NCBI GenBank assembly: GCA_003254905.1
Contig: QANU01068154.1
Coordinates: 96,071 to 160,070 of the forward strand
Direction of reading: 5' to 3'
Length of the DNA: 64,000 bases
DNA from: Nissolia schottii
Lineage: Eukaryota; Streptophyta; Magnoliopsida; Fabales; Fabaceae
Below the pieces are notes generated by a model. The model was not told where the DNA came from. It ran no database searches and saw only the letters and a list, made by a program, of their open reading frames with translations. Made by a program: the position numbers and the translations under genes. Positions 1 through 12,181 of this stretch are shown in pieces; position 1 is the stretch's first letter, and every line of letters starts with the position of its first letter.

Positions 1-574
1 TCAGTGTAGCCAGCATCATGACCTCCTGCTGAAACTGTTGTTCCATCAACTGAGCTTTTGCTGGATCATTTTCAGGCCTCTCCAAGATTTTGATGGCAAC
101 ATCTTCATTGTTATAAGTCCCCCTATAAAGTTTCCCAAAAGCTCCCTGTGCAAAAGGCTCGCCCATGTTAAGCTTCCTCAAATCAATTGTCCACTCATCA
201 AAATTGTCAAGCCCCTCAGTCGGAGAACTATTGTCCATTAGAGCTTGAGCCAAGGCATCATCACTCAGAGCATGTGTGACTCTTCCTCGACGATTGGCAC
301 TGTGTGCAACAGAGTAGTTATCATTGGCACGCCTCTTCAACCCTTGGTGATCCAACATGCGAGTATGGGAATCATTGGACCCAACACTGCTATTATCAAC
401 AGACATCGCAACAGATCCTCCACCATTGCTTGTTTGCAAGCTCCCTACGCTGTCAATTGACATATTTGTACCCTCCCCAAGCTTTTGGTAAAAGCCTTGA
501 GAGAAATCATAATAGTTGTTGTCATGCTTGTTGAGGTCTATTATTCCAGGGAATTTCGCACCACCTTCCAACAT
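1..574 (-). CDS. Raf-like Ser/Thr protein kinase, N-terminal part (cut by window edge)
   Basis: The frame is open from an ATG at 574 down to position 1 and gives 191 residues. Residues 1-130 are a polar, Ser/Asn-rich regulatory region ending in an acidic stretch ([11 protein letters not shown]). The kinase domain then begins: glycine-rich loop [11 protein letters not shown] (about 142-152), the ATP-anchoring lysine in VAIKIL (K162), and the start of helix C ([10 protein letters not shown]). The layout matches the plant Raf-like MAPKKK C-group that includes Arabidopsis STY13 and its close relatives, which are cytosolic dual-specificity-type kinases. ATG 574 is the first Met after an in-frame upstream TAA, so the start is well supported. 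HRD, DFG and the rest of the domain lie outside the window. Assignment to the Raf-like C-group is secure; the exact orthologue is inferred from remembered sequences. Confidence 0.9.
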   Translation of the reverse strand, partial: MLEGGAKFPGIIDLNKHDNNYYDFSQGFYQKLGEGTNMSIDSVGSLQTSNGGGSVAMSVDNSSVGSNDSHTRMLDHQGLKRRANDNYSVAHSANRRGRVTHALSDDALAQALMDNSSPTEGLDNFDEWTIDLRKLNMGEPFAQGAFGKLYRGTYNNEDVAIKILERPENDPAKAQLMEQQFQQEVMMLATL

Positions 575-663
575 TTTTTTCTCTATCAGAAGATCAAAGC
601 TTTCAAACCTCGTTGTTTCTTCAGCATTAGAAGTCGTAAATTAGACAACCAGGAAACAAAACC

Positions 664-1403
664 CTAGGACCAAAACAAACCAACTGAAGATTTAGCATTT
701 GAATCATAAACTTCGATTTGCATTTGCATCAACTGCAATAGCAAAACAAATGGAACTTCAGAGCTCCCAACTACAATCTCTTCATTTATAACAAAAAAAC
801 ACACAAAATCTGGTCTGTTGACATCACCAAACAAAATTCAGTTCTAATATCCAACTTCATCATTTCATCAAAAACTGGAAATCAAATGCATGATGTTGAA
901 AAGAGAGAGAGAAACAGTCAAACCAACACAAGAGCGCTCAATAAAAACCACTAGCAAAAATAAACCCTAGCAGACCAGATTCATCACGCAAATCAACACA
1001 TAATAAGACTTCTCCAGAACATAAATACATAATCATTTTTTTCCAAAAAATAACAACTGCAACAAAAAACAAAATTACCAATTAAAAGCCACACACTTCA
1101 CCAGCTAAACATGCATCGCATGAAACACAAAATCAAGCAAAATTCAGTGAAATTAAGCCAAAAAACAACACACAAAAAGACTGAAAGCCGAGCCAACAAG
1201 ATACAAATGAACTCCAGAACTAAAATTGAAAAAAGAAACTAAAAAATAGACACATGTCGGAAAAATTCCTCAGTCAAATATCAACCGTACATCGACCAAG
1301 TCCACAGTGATCTTACAGAAAAAGTGATAAAAGGAGCGAATAAGCTCAAGGAACCCTAGAATCCGAGAAATTGCAGAAGCAGAAGCTGAATAAGAGCTCA
1401 TAC
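664..1403 (-). other. 5'-UTR intron of the Raf-like kinase gene
   Basis: On the minus strand a strong donor, CAG|GTATGAG, sits at 1404/1403. A pyrimidine-rich acceptor, TTTTGGTCCTAG|GG, sits at 665/664, about 90 nt upstream of the start codon. The stretch between them is AT-rich and has no long reading frame. The leader exon would lie upstream, at about 1404-1560. Donor and acceptor were chosen by eye; other AG acceptors nearby are possible. Confidence 0.6.
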
Positions 1404-1559
1404 CTGAACAACGACAGAAGCTTTTAACTTAACAGTTGGAGGGTGTGGGGATGAAGTGATGAAAGGGTGGGAAAGTGATGAGATCGGAGAAAGGGGGAAA
1501 ATGAAATCGCAATGGACAAGATTGAGCTCCTTACACCGTACGGAGGAAGCCTCAGACCA

Positions 1560-3830
1560 ATATAAGGAGACCAAGGCTAAAATGAAACGGATGTGATGAC
1601 TTTCTTTTTTAGCGTTTTTCTCTTCTTTCTTTTTTTATTTTTTTATTATATAATTGTAAGTTTATAAAAGTAAGGTTATATATCCTCCTAATTTGCTTAC
1701 CAAAAAACAAAAAAATTCTCCTAATTTATCATTTTAATCATCATTGTACTAACTATTAACTATTAAATGAAATGCTAATTAATTATTTTGTAAAATTTTA
1801 AGACATCAATTATATTTACTTTTTTACTTTATTTAAATAGTTAAAAAATTATTAAAAAAATAGCATTATTCAATTTATGGTTGAAAAAAATTGTGTACTT
1901 ATTTAATATAAAATATATGTTGGCTCATGTTTTATATATTACTAAATGGCTTGCAAGATTATTGAATATTGATCTCATTAAGATTTTATTAAATTATAAA
2001 TGCGACATAAATTAGAATTATCTCACATTAAATTAATTTATGTAGTAACATAAACTCTTTATAATCATAAGATGTGACGTAATGATATACCCTATTCTTT
2101 AATTATAAAGTTATGAAGTTGCGAATTTGATATTGACACATGGATACTGATATCCACAATTAAAAAAAAAGAAGAAGAAAACACATCTCTTTATAATTCT
2201 ATGCCTAATTGGCGAGTCTTTTTCTACTTCAACTTCTAACATTCTGAAGTCTTCATGGCTTGTTTTCTTTTTTTTTTTTGCTTCACCATTATTATTTTTT
2301 TCCTGCTTAATGGAAGTACTGTTCACGACATACTTGCGGGCTGGTATGGAGTACGCGCGTAGTCACGCTCTTTTTGCTTTCCACCACGCTTCTTACGCTA
2401 CCCACTGTGCGTTTTATTTGACTTTTTTGTTCGAAAGACCGAAACCTACCACCCCTCACTCCGTTACTTGTTAAAAGGGAAATAAAATTTAACCCCTAAA
2501 ATCTAAATAGAGCTCGTTGGACTATTTAAAATATGGTGATTTTTTACTTGCCTCTTCATATAAATATTCTATTTTATTTAACATATTTTTTTATAATTTT
2601 TAAAATTAAATTTATTAAATTTTATCATTATTTTATATTTTATGTGATCATAATAAGTTTTTTATTAATCAAATCATTAAAATAGTTAACTTATAAGAGG
2701 AAACCTTTGAGTTTATGATACACATCTCTACTATTGAAAAGTATTAATTTATTATATTAGATCATATAATCCATTAATACGTCATATTAGATCATAAAAT
2801 TATAATAAAATTCGCTGAATTTAATTTTAAATTTTATAAAAATAAACAAATTAAGTAGTATGTTATATTTACCTCATAAAACATGTGAGAAATTACTTTA
2901 AAAAATAATTGCTTTCAAATAATCACAGCACAATAGTAAATTAATATTGTTTATAAAAATAATAATAAAAATTACAAAAATAATATTTAATAAATATATA
3001 TTATAAAATTATTCTCAATATATAAAATGAGTATTATAAACATAAATATTATTAAAATTAACTAAAGAAGAATCAATTTTAAAATCTTAATTAATGAATG
3101 AGTAAAGTGATATACACATTTTTAAATTTTAAATGGTCGAAGTTAACTTTAAAAAATCTCTTGTGAGTGTTTCTTAGAGCATTTTTAGTTCTCACAATTT
3201 TGAGAACTAAAAAACTATGAGCAAATTCTTTTAAACATTTTTGTTTATCAAACACAAAAAAAAATTAACTTATATATTTTTTTAGCATATTAACACTTTT
3301 TTAAAAAGTTTTTACCAACCCTAATCAGAATAATGTGCATTTTATTCCCTAATTTTCAAAACAATAAAATTAATCCCAACATTTTATAATACAAGTTTAG
3401 TATCTATGTTATACACAGAAATTATTTTAAATTTGTTGATCTTGTTTTTCATATAAATTATTTAATTTAATTTTTTTATATTTTTAAATGTGAAACAGTA
3501 AGAAAATGCTAATTTTTAATCAGGAATAATTTTATAAGGTCAAATAGAGTAAGTTTAGTAGCATTTTAAATTTGAATTAAAAAATATTTAGTAAAATTTA
3601 GTTGGTGTAGTTTAAGCGAAAAAATTCCTTCCAAAATTAGTGATAAAAAAAATACTCTACTTTTTAGCTAATATGGATTATAACATTATTAAATAATTTT
3701 TAAATAATGAAATTATTCTTATCCCATCCACGTATGACCTATCTCTCTCTTCCTCTTAAAAATCACTAGCATATTTTAGTTATATAATAATTAATTTATA
3801 CTGCTATAAAATGATAATGTTTTTGGTACA
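1560..3830. other. AT-rich intergenic region
   Basis: This is the presumed promoter side of the kinase gene followed by plain AT-rich spacer with long A and T runs. No credible reading frame is present. The only local structure noticed is a perfect hairpin at 3182-3213 (13-bp arms TTTTTAGTTCTCA, 6-nt loop). Confidence 0.6.
3182..3213. repeat. Perfect 13-bp inverted repeat
   Basis: The arm TTTTTAGTTCTCA at 3182-3194 is exactly complementary to 3201-3213, with the loop CAATTT between. It may be the core of a small decayed MITE; no flanking duplication was recognised. Confidence 0.6.
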
Positions 3831-6800
3831 TGTAATATCCCGAATTTTTTTCCTTTACGGAAATCTCGCTAAATAAACAATTACAAGTCGTTTAAGGGGG
3901 AAAGAGAAGAAAAATTAAAACTGTCATCCCGGTCCAAATTAGGGTTTCGAGGTCTAACAGGATTTCACAACACCTGGACTAATTTCTGACCGCCATCAGA
4001 ATTGATATGCCCATAGACAATACTGTAGATTAAATTTAAAAAAAACCTTCTTAGGTTTATTCGCGGACTGTATTTCTGTGTTTAAATGATTTCTTAACGA
4101 TTTTCGATCGTTACCAGAATTTAAGCACACATCGGCGGTACCCGTAAAATACACTCTTACGAGAGAAAAATTACGCGTACCTAAGATTAACTTAAATTCC
4201 TCATCTTAAGTGCCTAATGAATGCACCATTATGTTTAGATAATTTTTACGTCGTCCGTTAATTTTTCACACACTTGTACATGCACGTACCCAGACAATTA
4301 ACGACCAAACACGACCGAACACGGGACAAATTTTGGGTGAAATTTCCCCAGCCAGCCATGTGGTCACATCACCATACCCCCACCACCAACTTCCTTACAC
4401 AACCATACTTCTCACTATTTCACTTTACCTCTATCATATCACCTATTTACTTTTACTTAATTTTTCCCAAAGTTCTCCCTCCAAAACCGAAGCCATCAGC
4501 TTCTATTCTCCATCTTCATTCTCTTCTTCTCCACACTTTCTTCTCCCTAAGCCTTTCCAAGACCAAAAAGCCATGGCCATTGCCAACCATCATCATCTTC
4601 ATTTTGCACTTTTGTCCCTTATTCCCTAGACCAAAACCGCAACCCTCTAGCCACCACACTCTCATTCCTGCCTTGTTATTTTCTTCACAAAGAAGAAAAA
4701 ACCAAATCATCATCACTTCCAAGTTTGTTCATCTTGGAAGCAGTGGGCATAAGCTTAGTTTTCAAAACTTGGTTTTCCCTCAAGCACTCTCTACCAACAT
4801 CCAACCATCTTTGAAGGTGGGTAGCTAGGACTAAATCACTACCTTGGTGATCTAAGTGAGTTGTATGTATTGTTTGATGGAAGGGTGTGGATTGGTGCAA
4901 GGAGGGTAATCCAAGAAACCATTGATATTTGTCACAGGTTTGTGGTCATTATGAACCACGAAAGATTTTAAGAACAGAGAGCAAAGTTTACTAGACATTC
5001 GAATGACCATCTTGAGTCATTCGAATGAATGGTAAAAATTTAAACACTGAGGGTCACCGAAGTGAGACATTCGAATGACCAAGCCTTGGTCATTCGAACG
5101 ATACCTTATATTTACAAACTAAGAGGACAAGGCCTATGTCATTCGAATGACCCAGCCTACGTCATTTGAATGACTCATTCTTATGCACCAACTCGAGCCA
5201 GAATCATGTGCCATTCGAATGACTCCTGTAAGCTCATTCAAATGACTCAGGGCTCCAGTTCCCAATCTTAAGTTTCCTTTGATTTTGATGAATTGTGTCA
5301 TGGGTTATGAACTATGTCCATGTTATTATGCATCATGAGGACTCGACTGTCACTAGGCTTATAGGACAGTGGTAAATCATTAGAAATTCATCACCTAACC
5401 GTAACCGAAGATCATAACTGACCTTAGGAAAGAATGAGATTTCTTAAGAAGGTTCCGACCACAGAGGGCTCGGCATACCTTGAAAAAAGTACATAGTTAT
5501 ATACTAGGAAATTGCCCTCTCTTGGCACGTCAAACCTGACAAGCCCCTGCCAGTCTAGCAAGAATGACTGGTCCTACGATCAAGAATGCATGCTCAGACA
5601 TGTACGTGGGCTCTGCCTAGAATGAAAGATAAGGAAAGGATGACAAGTAAAGTTTACGCCAAGTAAAGAAAGTTAAGGCCGCCAAAAGGGGCTTGCAAAA
5701 GGTCAAGTTAAAGAAAAGGTTATGCAAAGTACAAGTCCACTCCTGGTGACACCGCTAGGGCAGCCCCTCACCATCTGGCATGCCGGGTGGTCACTCCCTA
5801 TCGCTGGCCGACAAAGGATGCTTTCGAGCAGTCGTGGTTCGCTACCACTTGGGTAAGGATCACTGCCCAGTCGTCGATGATACGGAAAAGTAAGTGGCTT
5901 GTAGCCGAACGGGGACGACGGTCCCACGAACTACAAAGGAGAATGATGGACAGAAAAGTAACGAAAAGGGACGCGGCCTTAGGGCGCGTAAGAGGATCCC
6001 CAAGCCCCTCATGCATGGATTGTAAATGTATGTCTGTGTGTGTGTGTATATATATATATATGTATGTATGTTTATGTATAACATATGTATAGCAAGAGAG
6101 CATGGCTTGATTGCCTTCAGATAAACCCCTAAAGTACCCTAGATATGGGACGACCGACGTTAATGAGCACGATAGAGGATACCTAATGGCTAGGATAAAG
6201 ATTAGGCTACCCTTGCACATAGTAACTTAGACAAAGTCGTTCAGAAATAGGAACTAGGGAAAATATAATGGCATGGCACTTAGAGAACTTCTGAGCGGCC
6301 TGGATCATAGTCGAGCTAATGAAAGGTATGAATCGGTATAGATTTCCACTGAGAACGCATCGTTCTCACCCTCACTCGCTTGTGATTCCAAATGATAGCG
6401 ACGCGTATTCTGCTGACAGACTAGACGCGGCTGCGGCGCAGGGTCCCGCAGCTCAATCCCCTCACCAGGGTTGTCGCGGGGACATGGACTTGCCTACCTA
6501 CCACTAGCTTGGGATCTACACCCCCCACTCCGATTGTCCTCGACGATGCCAACGAGGAATCTCCACTATACGAGAATAACGTCGAGGTTGATCCGAACTC
6601 ATTGCCACCTCTCCCCTGACCGCACTTCTACCGCTGTGGACCGAGGAAATGGGTCAACCCTCTCTTCAGACGTCGCCTTGCCCCTCGCACTCATAACGCA
6701 CAGGCAGGACCCTTCACTGCACACCGACACCTGACCTTGATTCCCGAGATCACCCGAGGCGTCGAGGAAGACGATGACTCGCTCATCCTAGCTTCCCCAG

Positions 6801-7361
6801 GAAGTACAACAGGGGATTCCGAGGAAGAAGATCCCATGGAGTTAGACTCGGAGGAGGAGGAGGATAAAGACCTGGTTGAGGATCCGGGAGAATATTAGCG
6901 ACGGGATAGCGGTGCGTCTCCTGCGGCATCTTGTACGGACTCAATGGATAATACTACATCAGTCCCTAGTTTCCTATTGTAGGCTTTTTGGTAGCTCGTT
7001 GAATGTAACCTTGAGTACTACTCAAATTATATAAATTATTGTTTGACTAATATATGATGGACCACTTGCTGTTTGCAATGTGTATTGTGAATTGCCTATT
7101 ATTTTGATTCTAAATTTAACTCGACCCATGATCATTTCGCTGTAAAGCTCTATCTTTCATAGTATGTGCTCCATTCATGCGTGGCTCCTAATTTACTGTT
7201 ACGTATATACTAGTGAAAAAGGTTTTAAATTGGTCCATATTTTCCGTAAGGGGATATTTTCTAAGAGATATAGGGACTACAAGTAATCCCACCGAGTAGA
7301 CAACAACCTGATTAAGCTTAGTTTATGACTTAAGTATAAGCTAGCTAGTTAGGGTGTTTCA
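3831..7361 (+). mobile_element. Solo LTR, family A (about 3.5 kb)
   Basis: The element starts TGTAATATCCCGA and ends AGGGTGTTTCA. It is flanked by GTACA (3826-3830) and ATACA (7362-7366), a 5-bp target duplication with one mismatch. The copy at 12182-15387 has homologous ends (TGTAACATCCC, GGTGTTTCA) and a shared interior (GGCACGTC block, the CTTATGACTTAAG stretch near the 3' end). No gag or pol lies next to it, so it is read as a solo LTR of a large gypsy-like element; the clade is not resolved. The interior holds a run of CATTCGAATG palindromes at about 4990-5250. Reading frames inside it, including a 184-codon one at 4274, show no domain and are treated as chance. Confidence 0.8.
4985..5250. 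repeat. CATTCGAATG palindrome cluster inside LTR A
   Basis: About nine near-copies of the palindrome CATTCGAATGA(C) recur every 20-50 bp, some diverged (CATTTGAATG, CATTCAAATG). The cluster lies in a transcribed-looking part of the solo LTR. The equivalent region of the related LTR at 12182-15387 has a different palindrome. Confidence 0.8.
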
Positions 7362-7937
7362 ATACACGATTAGGGTATCCATTGGTGTGGACTCAATAAC
7401 TAATTTATTCGGTGACTTGTAGGCACCTCTAAGGACGAGACAATTGGCCCAGAGATTTAAAGTTGTTTTGTACCAAAGTTAGAAATTGAGTCTGACATTT
7501 GGTCAAGGAAGGATGAGCCCCTTCCGTTCAACCACATCCTTAGGTTAAATAATAGAGTTTAGTTTACATATTTTTTAAAATTAAGTGTACATGTCATGTA
7601 ATGAAAGATAAATTTCCTTTTTTAATAATAAAACCAAATTAAACGCTCATTATAAAAAAAAATATGGAAATGAAAAACATTTTCATGACTAGCAATCTAC
7701 CATTTTGTGAGCTCAATTAATACGAAGAAATTAGTTACTACTACTAATAGCAGATACCCTGGGTGCACCCATAAATTATGAAAAGATATATGCATTTATT
7801 GATTATTAATGAATTTTTTTAATACTTCTTGACCCTATCCATGTACAATGGTATATTAATGAGAAATATTTGTGGGTTTTTTAAACTCAATTAATGCGTG
7901 TTATATAAGTCCTATTAATTATTAATTTTAATTTAAA

Positions 7938-7960
7938 ATATATATATATATATATATATA
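7938..7960. repeat. (TA)n microsatellite
   Basis: An uninterrupted run of TA dinucleotides, potentially length-variable. Confidence 0.85.
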
Positions 7961-9050
7961 AAAAAATACTTGATATCAATGATTTATAATGCTCATAAAA
8001 CACACATGTTTTTGAGTACACAAATATTTCTCTTATTATTACTCCTTCAAACTTTTATCTACTACTTCCCTTTTTTTCATTAATGGTTGATTTTGATTTA
8101 TGCTCAAATATTAATAATATATTATAAAACGGTCCCTATTTAATATACTATTTTACTTGTATTCATTATCTCTTATTTAAAATACAATATCTCTTCCACT
8201 GCTTACATTTAATAAGTATATTAAAAATATTAATATTATATAAATTTATATAGTAAATAATTATTCATAAAAATATCAAAACAGAAATATGGGTAGTTAT
8301 TTAAAAACTGGAGAGTATATTTCTAGCAAAAGTATTTATTACGAAAGATTTCCTCCAATGTTATGAAATAATATATTAGGGTTCAGGTTACATATTTTTG
8401 TAAAATTAAAGTGTATATGACGTATAATTTGAAAGATAAATTATATTTTTCCTTTTATTTATATATAACCAAATTAAATGCTCATCATAAAAAGAAGATA
8501 TATGCATTTATTGATTATTAATGAAGCTTTCAATAATACGTCTTGACCCTATCTATCTATCTATATATATATATAATGGTTTATTATTACACACCTTCAA
8601 TTCACTTTTTTCTACTTCCGTATTTTTTTGTTTGCTCACTTTCAATACTTCTATTTTGAGTAATGTGAAAGTTTAAAAAAATGTTTGGATAATTTTATGG
8701 GAAAATAAAAATTAATAGTTATAAAATTGTCTTAATTTGATCACATCTTATCTATTAGAGCGCCTTCACTTTCACTACCAACATTTAATAAGAGTATATT
8801 AAAAAAATAAATAGTTAATATTATTTAAATTTAAAAATGAAAAATTATTTATAAAAATTTCCAAATGTAGACAATCATGTGAGAATATGGGAGTATCCTT
8901 TTAGCAAAAATATTTATTACAAAAGACTTCCTTCATTTTTATTCATCTATTACTTTAGACCGATATACATGTATTAAAACACTCAAAAATCAATAATAAT
9001 GTATGGAAAGTTTTTGAATAAATTAATGTTATTTAATTTGAGATTTTGCT

Positions 9051-9074
9051 AACAAGTGTAAAGACACTTGTTAA
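9051..9074. repeat. 10-bp perfect inverted repeat
   Basis: TAACAAGTGT is followed by the four bases AAAG and then ACACTTGTTA. The AACAAGTG motif recurs near 9190 and 9711, suggesting pieces of one small MITE family. Confidence 0.55.
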
Positions 9075-10750
9075 GGAGGCATAAAGAAAAAGTTTTTAGC
9101 TTTCTTTTTTAAGTATTTAGAGAAAATATCTTTTAGAGTAAATTTTTTTAAAAATTACATCTTCAATAAGAAAATTCCTTTTTAATTTTTTAACAAGTGC
9201 CATTTAGGGTTTAAAAAAAACCCTTTAATTTGCAAAATCTTATTATTTATATTTCTGATATGATCATCTTATTATGTGGATTACAATTTTTCACGGTAAC
9301 TTAATTAGTGCATAACTAACAGTTTTACAATAAATTTTGCATAAAAAAATGTGAGTGGTGAATATTTTATATGTAATAAATTTGCTTAAAATAACAGAGA
9401 AAGTAATTTAAATTTAGTGGTAAAACTAGTTTTTTATACTAGACTTTTATGAAAATGAATAATAAATAAATAAATTTAAATCATCAAGATAAATAAAACA
9501 TTTATTGATTATTAATGAAGCTATTAATATTCTTGGACCGTAGACTTAAATGATTTATTATTACATTAATTTTACTAATATTATGGATAGGTGTTTTTAA
9601 GATATTTGTTAAAAGATTAAAAAGCAAAATAATTTGAGATTTTTAACATGTTTGATGTATTAAAAAATAAAAAAATGTATCCATTTAGTAAAAACTTTTT
9701 AAAAATCTTTTAACAAGTGTGAAAAGAATAACCGTGAACAAAATCTTTATTTTTAACAAACTAGAAAAAAAAACCTTATAATATGAATTTTTTTATTATA
9801 AAAACCACCAATGCAGTGGTAACCATTGCAATGTTTCATAGTAAACTTTTGTAGAAAATAATAATACAAAAGTGGTGTGTTTATCATTAAAGCATTCGTT
9901 TATTTATATAAGAGTTTTGCTACACGTACACACTAAACTCATACACCATACATACACCTGTATAAGAATACAATGAGTTCTCTCAAATAACCACCTACTC
10001 CACTCGTATTCCCACTCTCACCCGCATAAAAAATACGCGTATCTCAAAACTTTTCCGCTTCCACTTTATTCTGTTTTCTCTCTTCACTCTCGTCGCTCTC
10101 ATCTCTCGTCACTCTCATCCTTCGTTCTCTCTTCACTCTCGTCACTGTCATCTCTCGTCGCTCTATTCAATCTCGTACCCATATAAAACATTGTGCACTC
10201 AAATCACATATATCAGATTTTACAAAATACTTACCTGTAGGTTAAGTTTTATGCAAATCTGTAAAGTTTTGTGCATGTTTGTGAAGTTTTGTGCATGTGA
10301 ACTAACATTTATAAAATTTGTCCACTAAAAATGTATAAATATTGTGAGCTTATTTACGTTTGAGTAAAATCATAATGTTGTACACAAGTAAGCAATGTTT
10401 GTACACAGTCATATAAAGTTTGTGCACTACAACCAGATTTCATATTCTACAATATTACTTAACTATACATTAAGTAATATGCATATATGTAAAGTTTATG
10501 CATTAACATGTATAAAAGTGTGTGTACACATGTATGTGAACCAATTGTTGTAAAGTTTGTCCACGAAAAATGTATAAATACTGTGAACTTATTTATGTTT
10601 AAGTAAAATCACAATATTTTACACAAGTACGTAATATTTGTGCACACCGTCATATAATGTTTGTGCATAGAGTCATATAAAGTTTGTGCACTACAATCAG
10701 ATTTCATATTCTGCAATATTACTTAACTACACATTAAGTAATATGCATAT

Positions 10751-12134
10751 TGTTAAGTGTCAGATTTTCGCAATTCCACCTAGTAAAATGACACATGTCT
10801 GCTTGGATTTCAATGAAATATCTGACTAAATTCCCCACTTTTATAGGATTTCTAAATGTATTTTACGGATGGATACAAGCATGTTTTAAGGATGGAAATC
10901 GTGAAAAATCCCACAGGAATTACAGCTAAGATCACAAAGGGAAGAAGAACCAAAGAAGCAAAATCAGGCTTAGCCGCTCAGCAGGCCTTTTGGCCGCTCA
11001 GCGGTCCATTACTTCAAGGGGAAGAAACTTAAGGCTAAAGCAAGCTCTGTGGCCAACCTGCAACCGCCCTGTAACTGCTCAGCGCACCGCACGGCCGCTC
11101 AACGGCTCTGACAGATAATGTCAGAGCAGACCCATCATTTAGAAGACAAAACCTGGCGGTGAAAAAAGCTGCGCCGCTCAGCTATGTCGGGAGGCCGCTG
11201 AGCGGACCCCCCAAATTCAGCCAATAAATAGAGGCCCAAGGCTCACACTTCAGGATCGACTTCTATCCACACTTTCACACATTCTGTTCGAAATTTGGAG
11301 TAGTTTTGTGGCAACAAAGAGGAGGCTAGTGAAGGAGCCAAGAGTGATCAAAGAAGCACGGCGGTCGTTGTCATGACAACGTGAGAACGTGTCATGGTAA
11401 GCGTTCATCACCTTGCCTCTGAGATTCTCTCTTGTGAGATGGATTTCTAATCCTTTTGTTGTTGGGATTCTAATGAATATTATAGCATGATTGTATCCAT
11501 GTACTTTTGCATGAATGAATCTATCAATTTCTATGATTTGTATGAATCGATTTTACGCTTAATGCTTGTTTTAGATTAGCTACCTAAAGCATGATTTCAA
11601 ACTGCATTGTTGCGCATGAGAACGTCATCATCAGGTTGGAACTAAATCAATTCATCTGATAAGCCTAATTGAGATAGAGTTAGGATTATCAGTTATTTTA
11701 ACACCTGAAACAACGTTGGTTTACTTTGTTAAGTTGTGCAAGAAATTGACAGCATAACAAAGGAAACCTAATGATCTTTCATGCTTGAAAGAGATGAACA
11801 ATATAAGAACTGGTGGCGAGGAATCCAAAAAATGGTAATTCATGTGCAATGCGCAAATGGATATATGAAATTGTAATATGATTCAAATCCCAACAAGCTT
11901 ATTGATCTATCTCTGATTTGTTGCCTATTTATCTTTTATGTCATTTATTTAATTAGAACAAATCTCAACAGATCCTTCATTTTATTATTTAATTAACGCA
12001 CTCAAGAATGACATTATGCAACTCTCTATGGATACGACTATACCCGACTATACTGCAATTGGATCCCTGGAGGATCTGAAATCTGTAAAGTAGGATATAT
12101 AAAAACGACGAGAATGTAAAATAAGCTTTCAAGA
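10751..12134 (+). mobile_element. Solo LTR, family Y (copy 1)
   Basis: It starts TGTTAAGTGTCAG and ends near CTTTCAAGA. It sits within an array unit after GCATAT, with CATAT on the left (10746-10750) and TATAT on the right (12135-12139), a one-mismatch target duplication. It has the family hallmarks: imperfect palindromes of the type CCGCTCAGCGG (about six at 10970-11205), a TATA-like AATAAATAGAGG near 11224, and a 3' block with GGATACGACTATACCCGAC, a sequence often seen near the end of plant gypsy LTRs. No internal retrotransposon genes are present. Confidence 0.8.
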
Positions 12135-12181
12135 TATATGTGTAAAGTTTATGCATTAGCATGTATAAAAGTGTGTGCACA

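Larger units (their letters stand above)
7362..9902. repeat. AT-rich spacer with diverged segmental duplication
   Basis: No gene is visible. A block at about 7560-7870 recurs at about 8385-8590: both hold a GTTACATATTTTT-like start, an ACCAAATTAAA stretch, a common TATGCATTTATTGATTATTA block and a CTTGACCCTATC stretch. A shorter third copy is near 9498-9545. Also present are an inverted repeat TAACAAGTGT/ACACTTGTTA at 9051-9074 and a (TA)n microsatellite at 7938-7960. Confidence 0.6.

Noticed and set aside
4274..4828. A 184-codon open frame
   Set aside because: It lies inside a solo LTR, is low-complexity (Ser/Pro/His-rich from pyrimidine-rich DNA), has no domain, and is not kept in the second copy of the LTR.
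5798..6220. A 140-codon minus-strand frame
   Set aside because: Inside LTR A, composed of microsatellite-derived Tyr/Ile/His runs and not conserved in the other copy.
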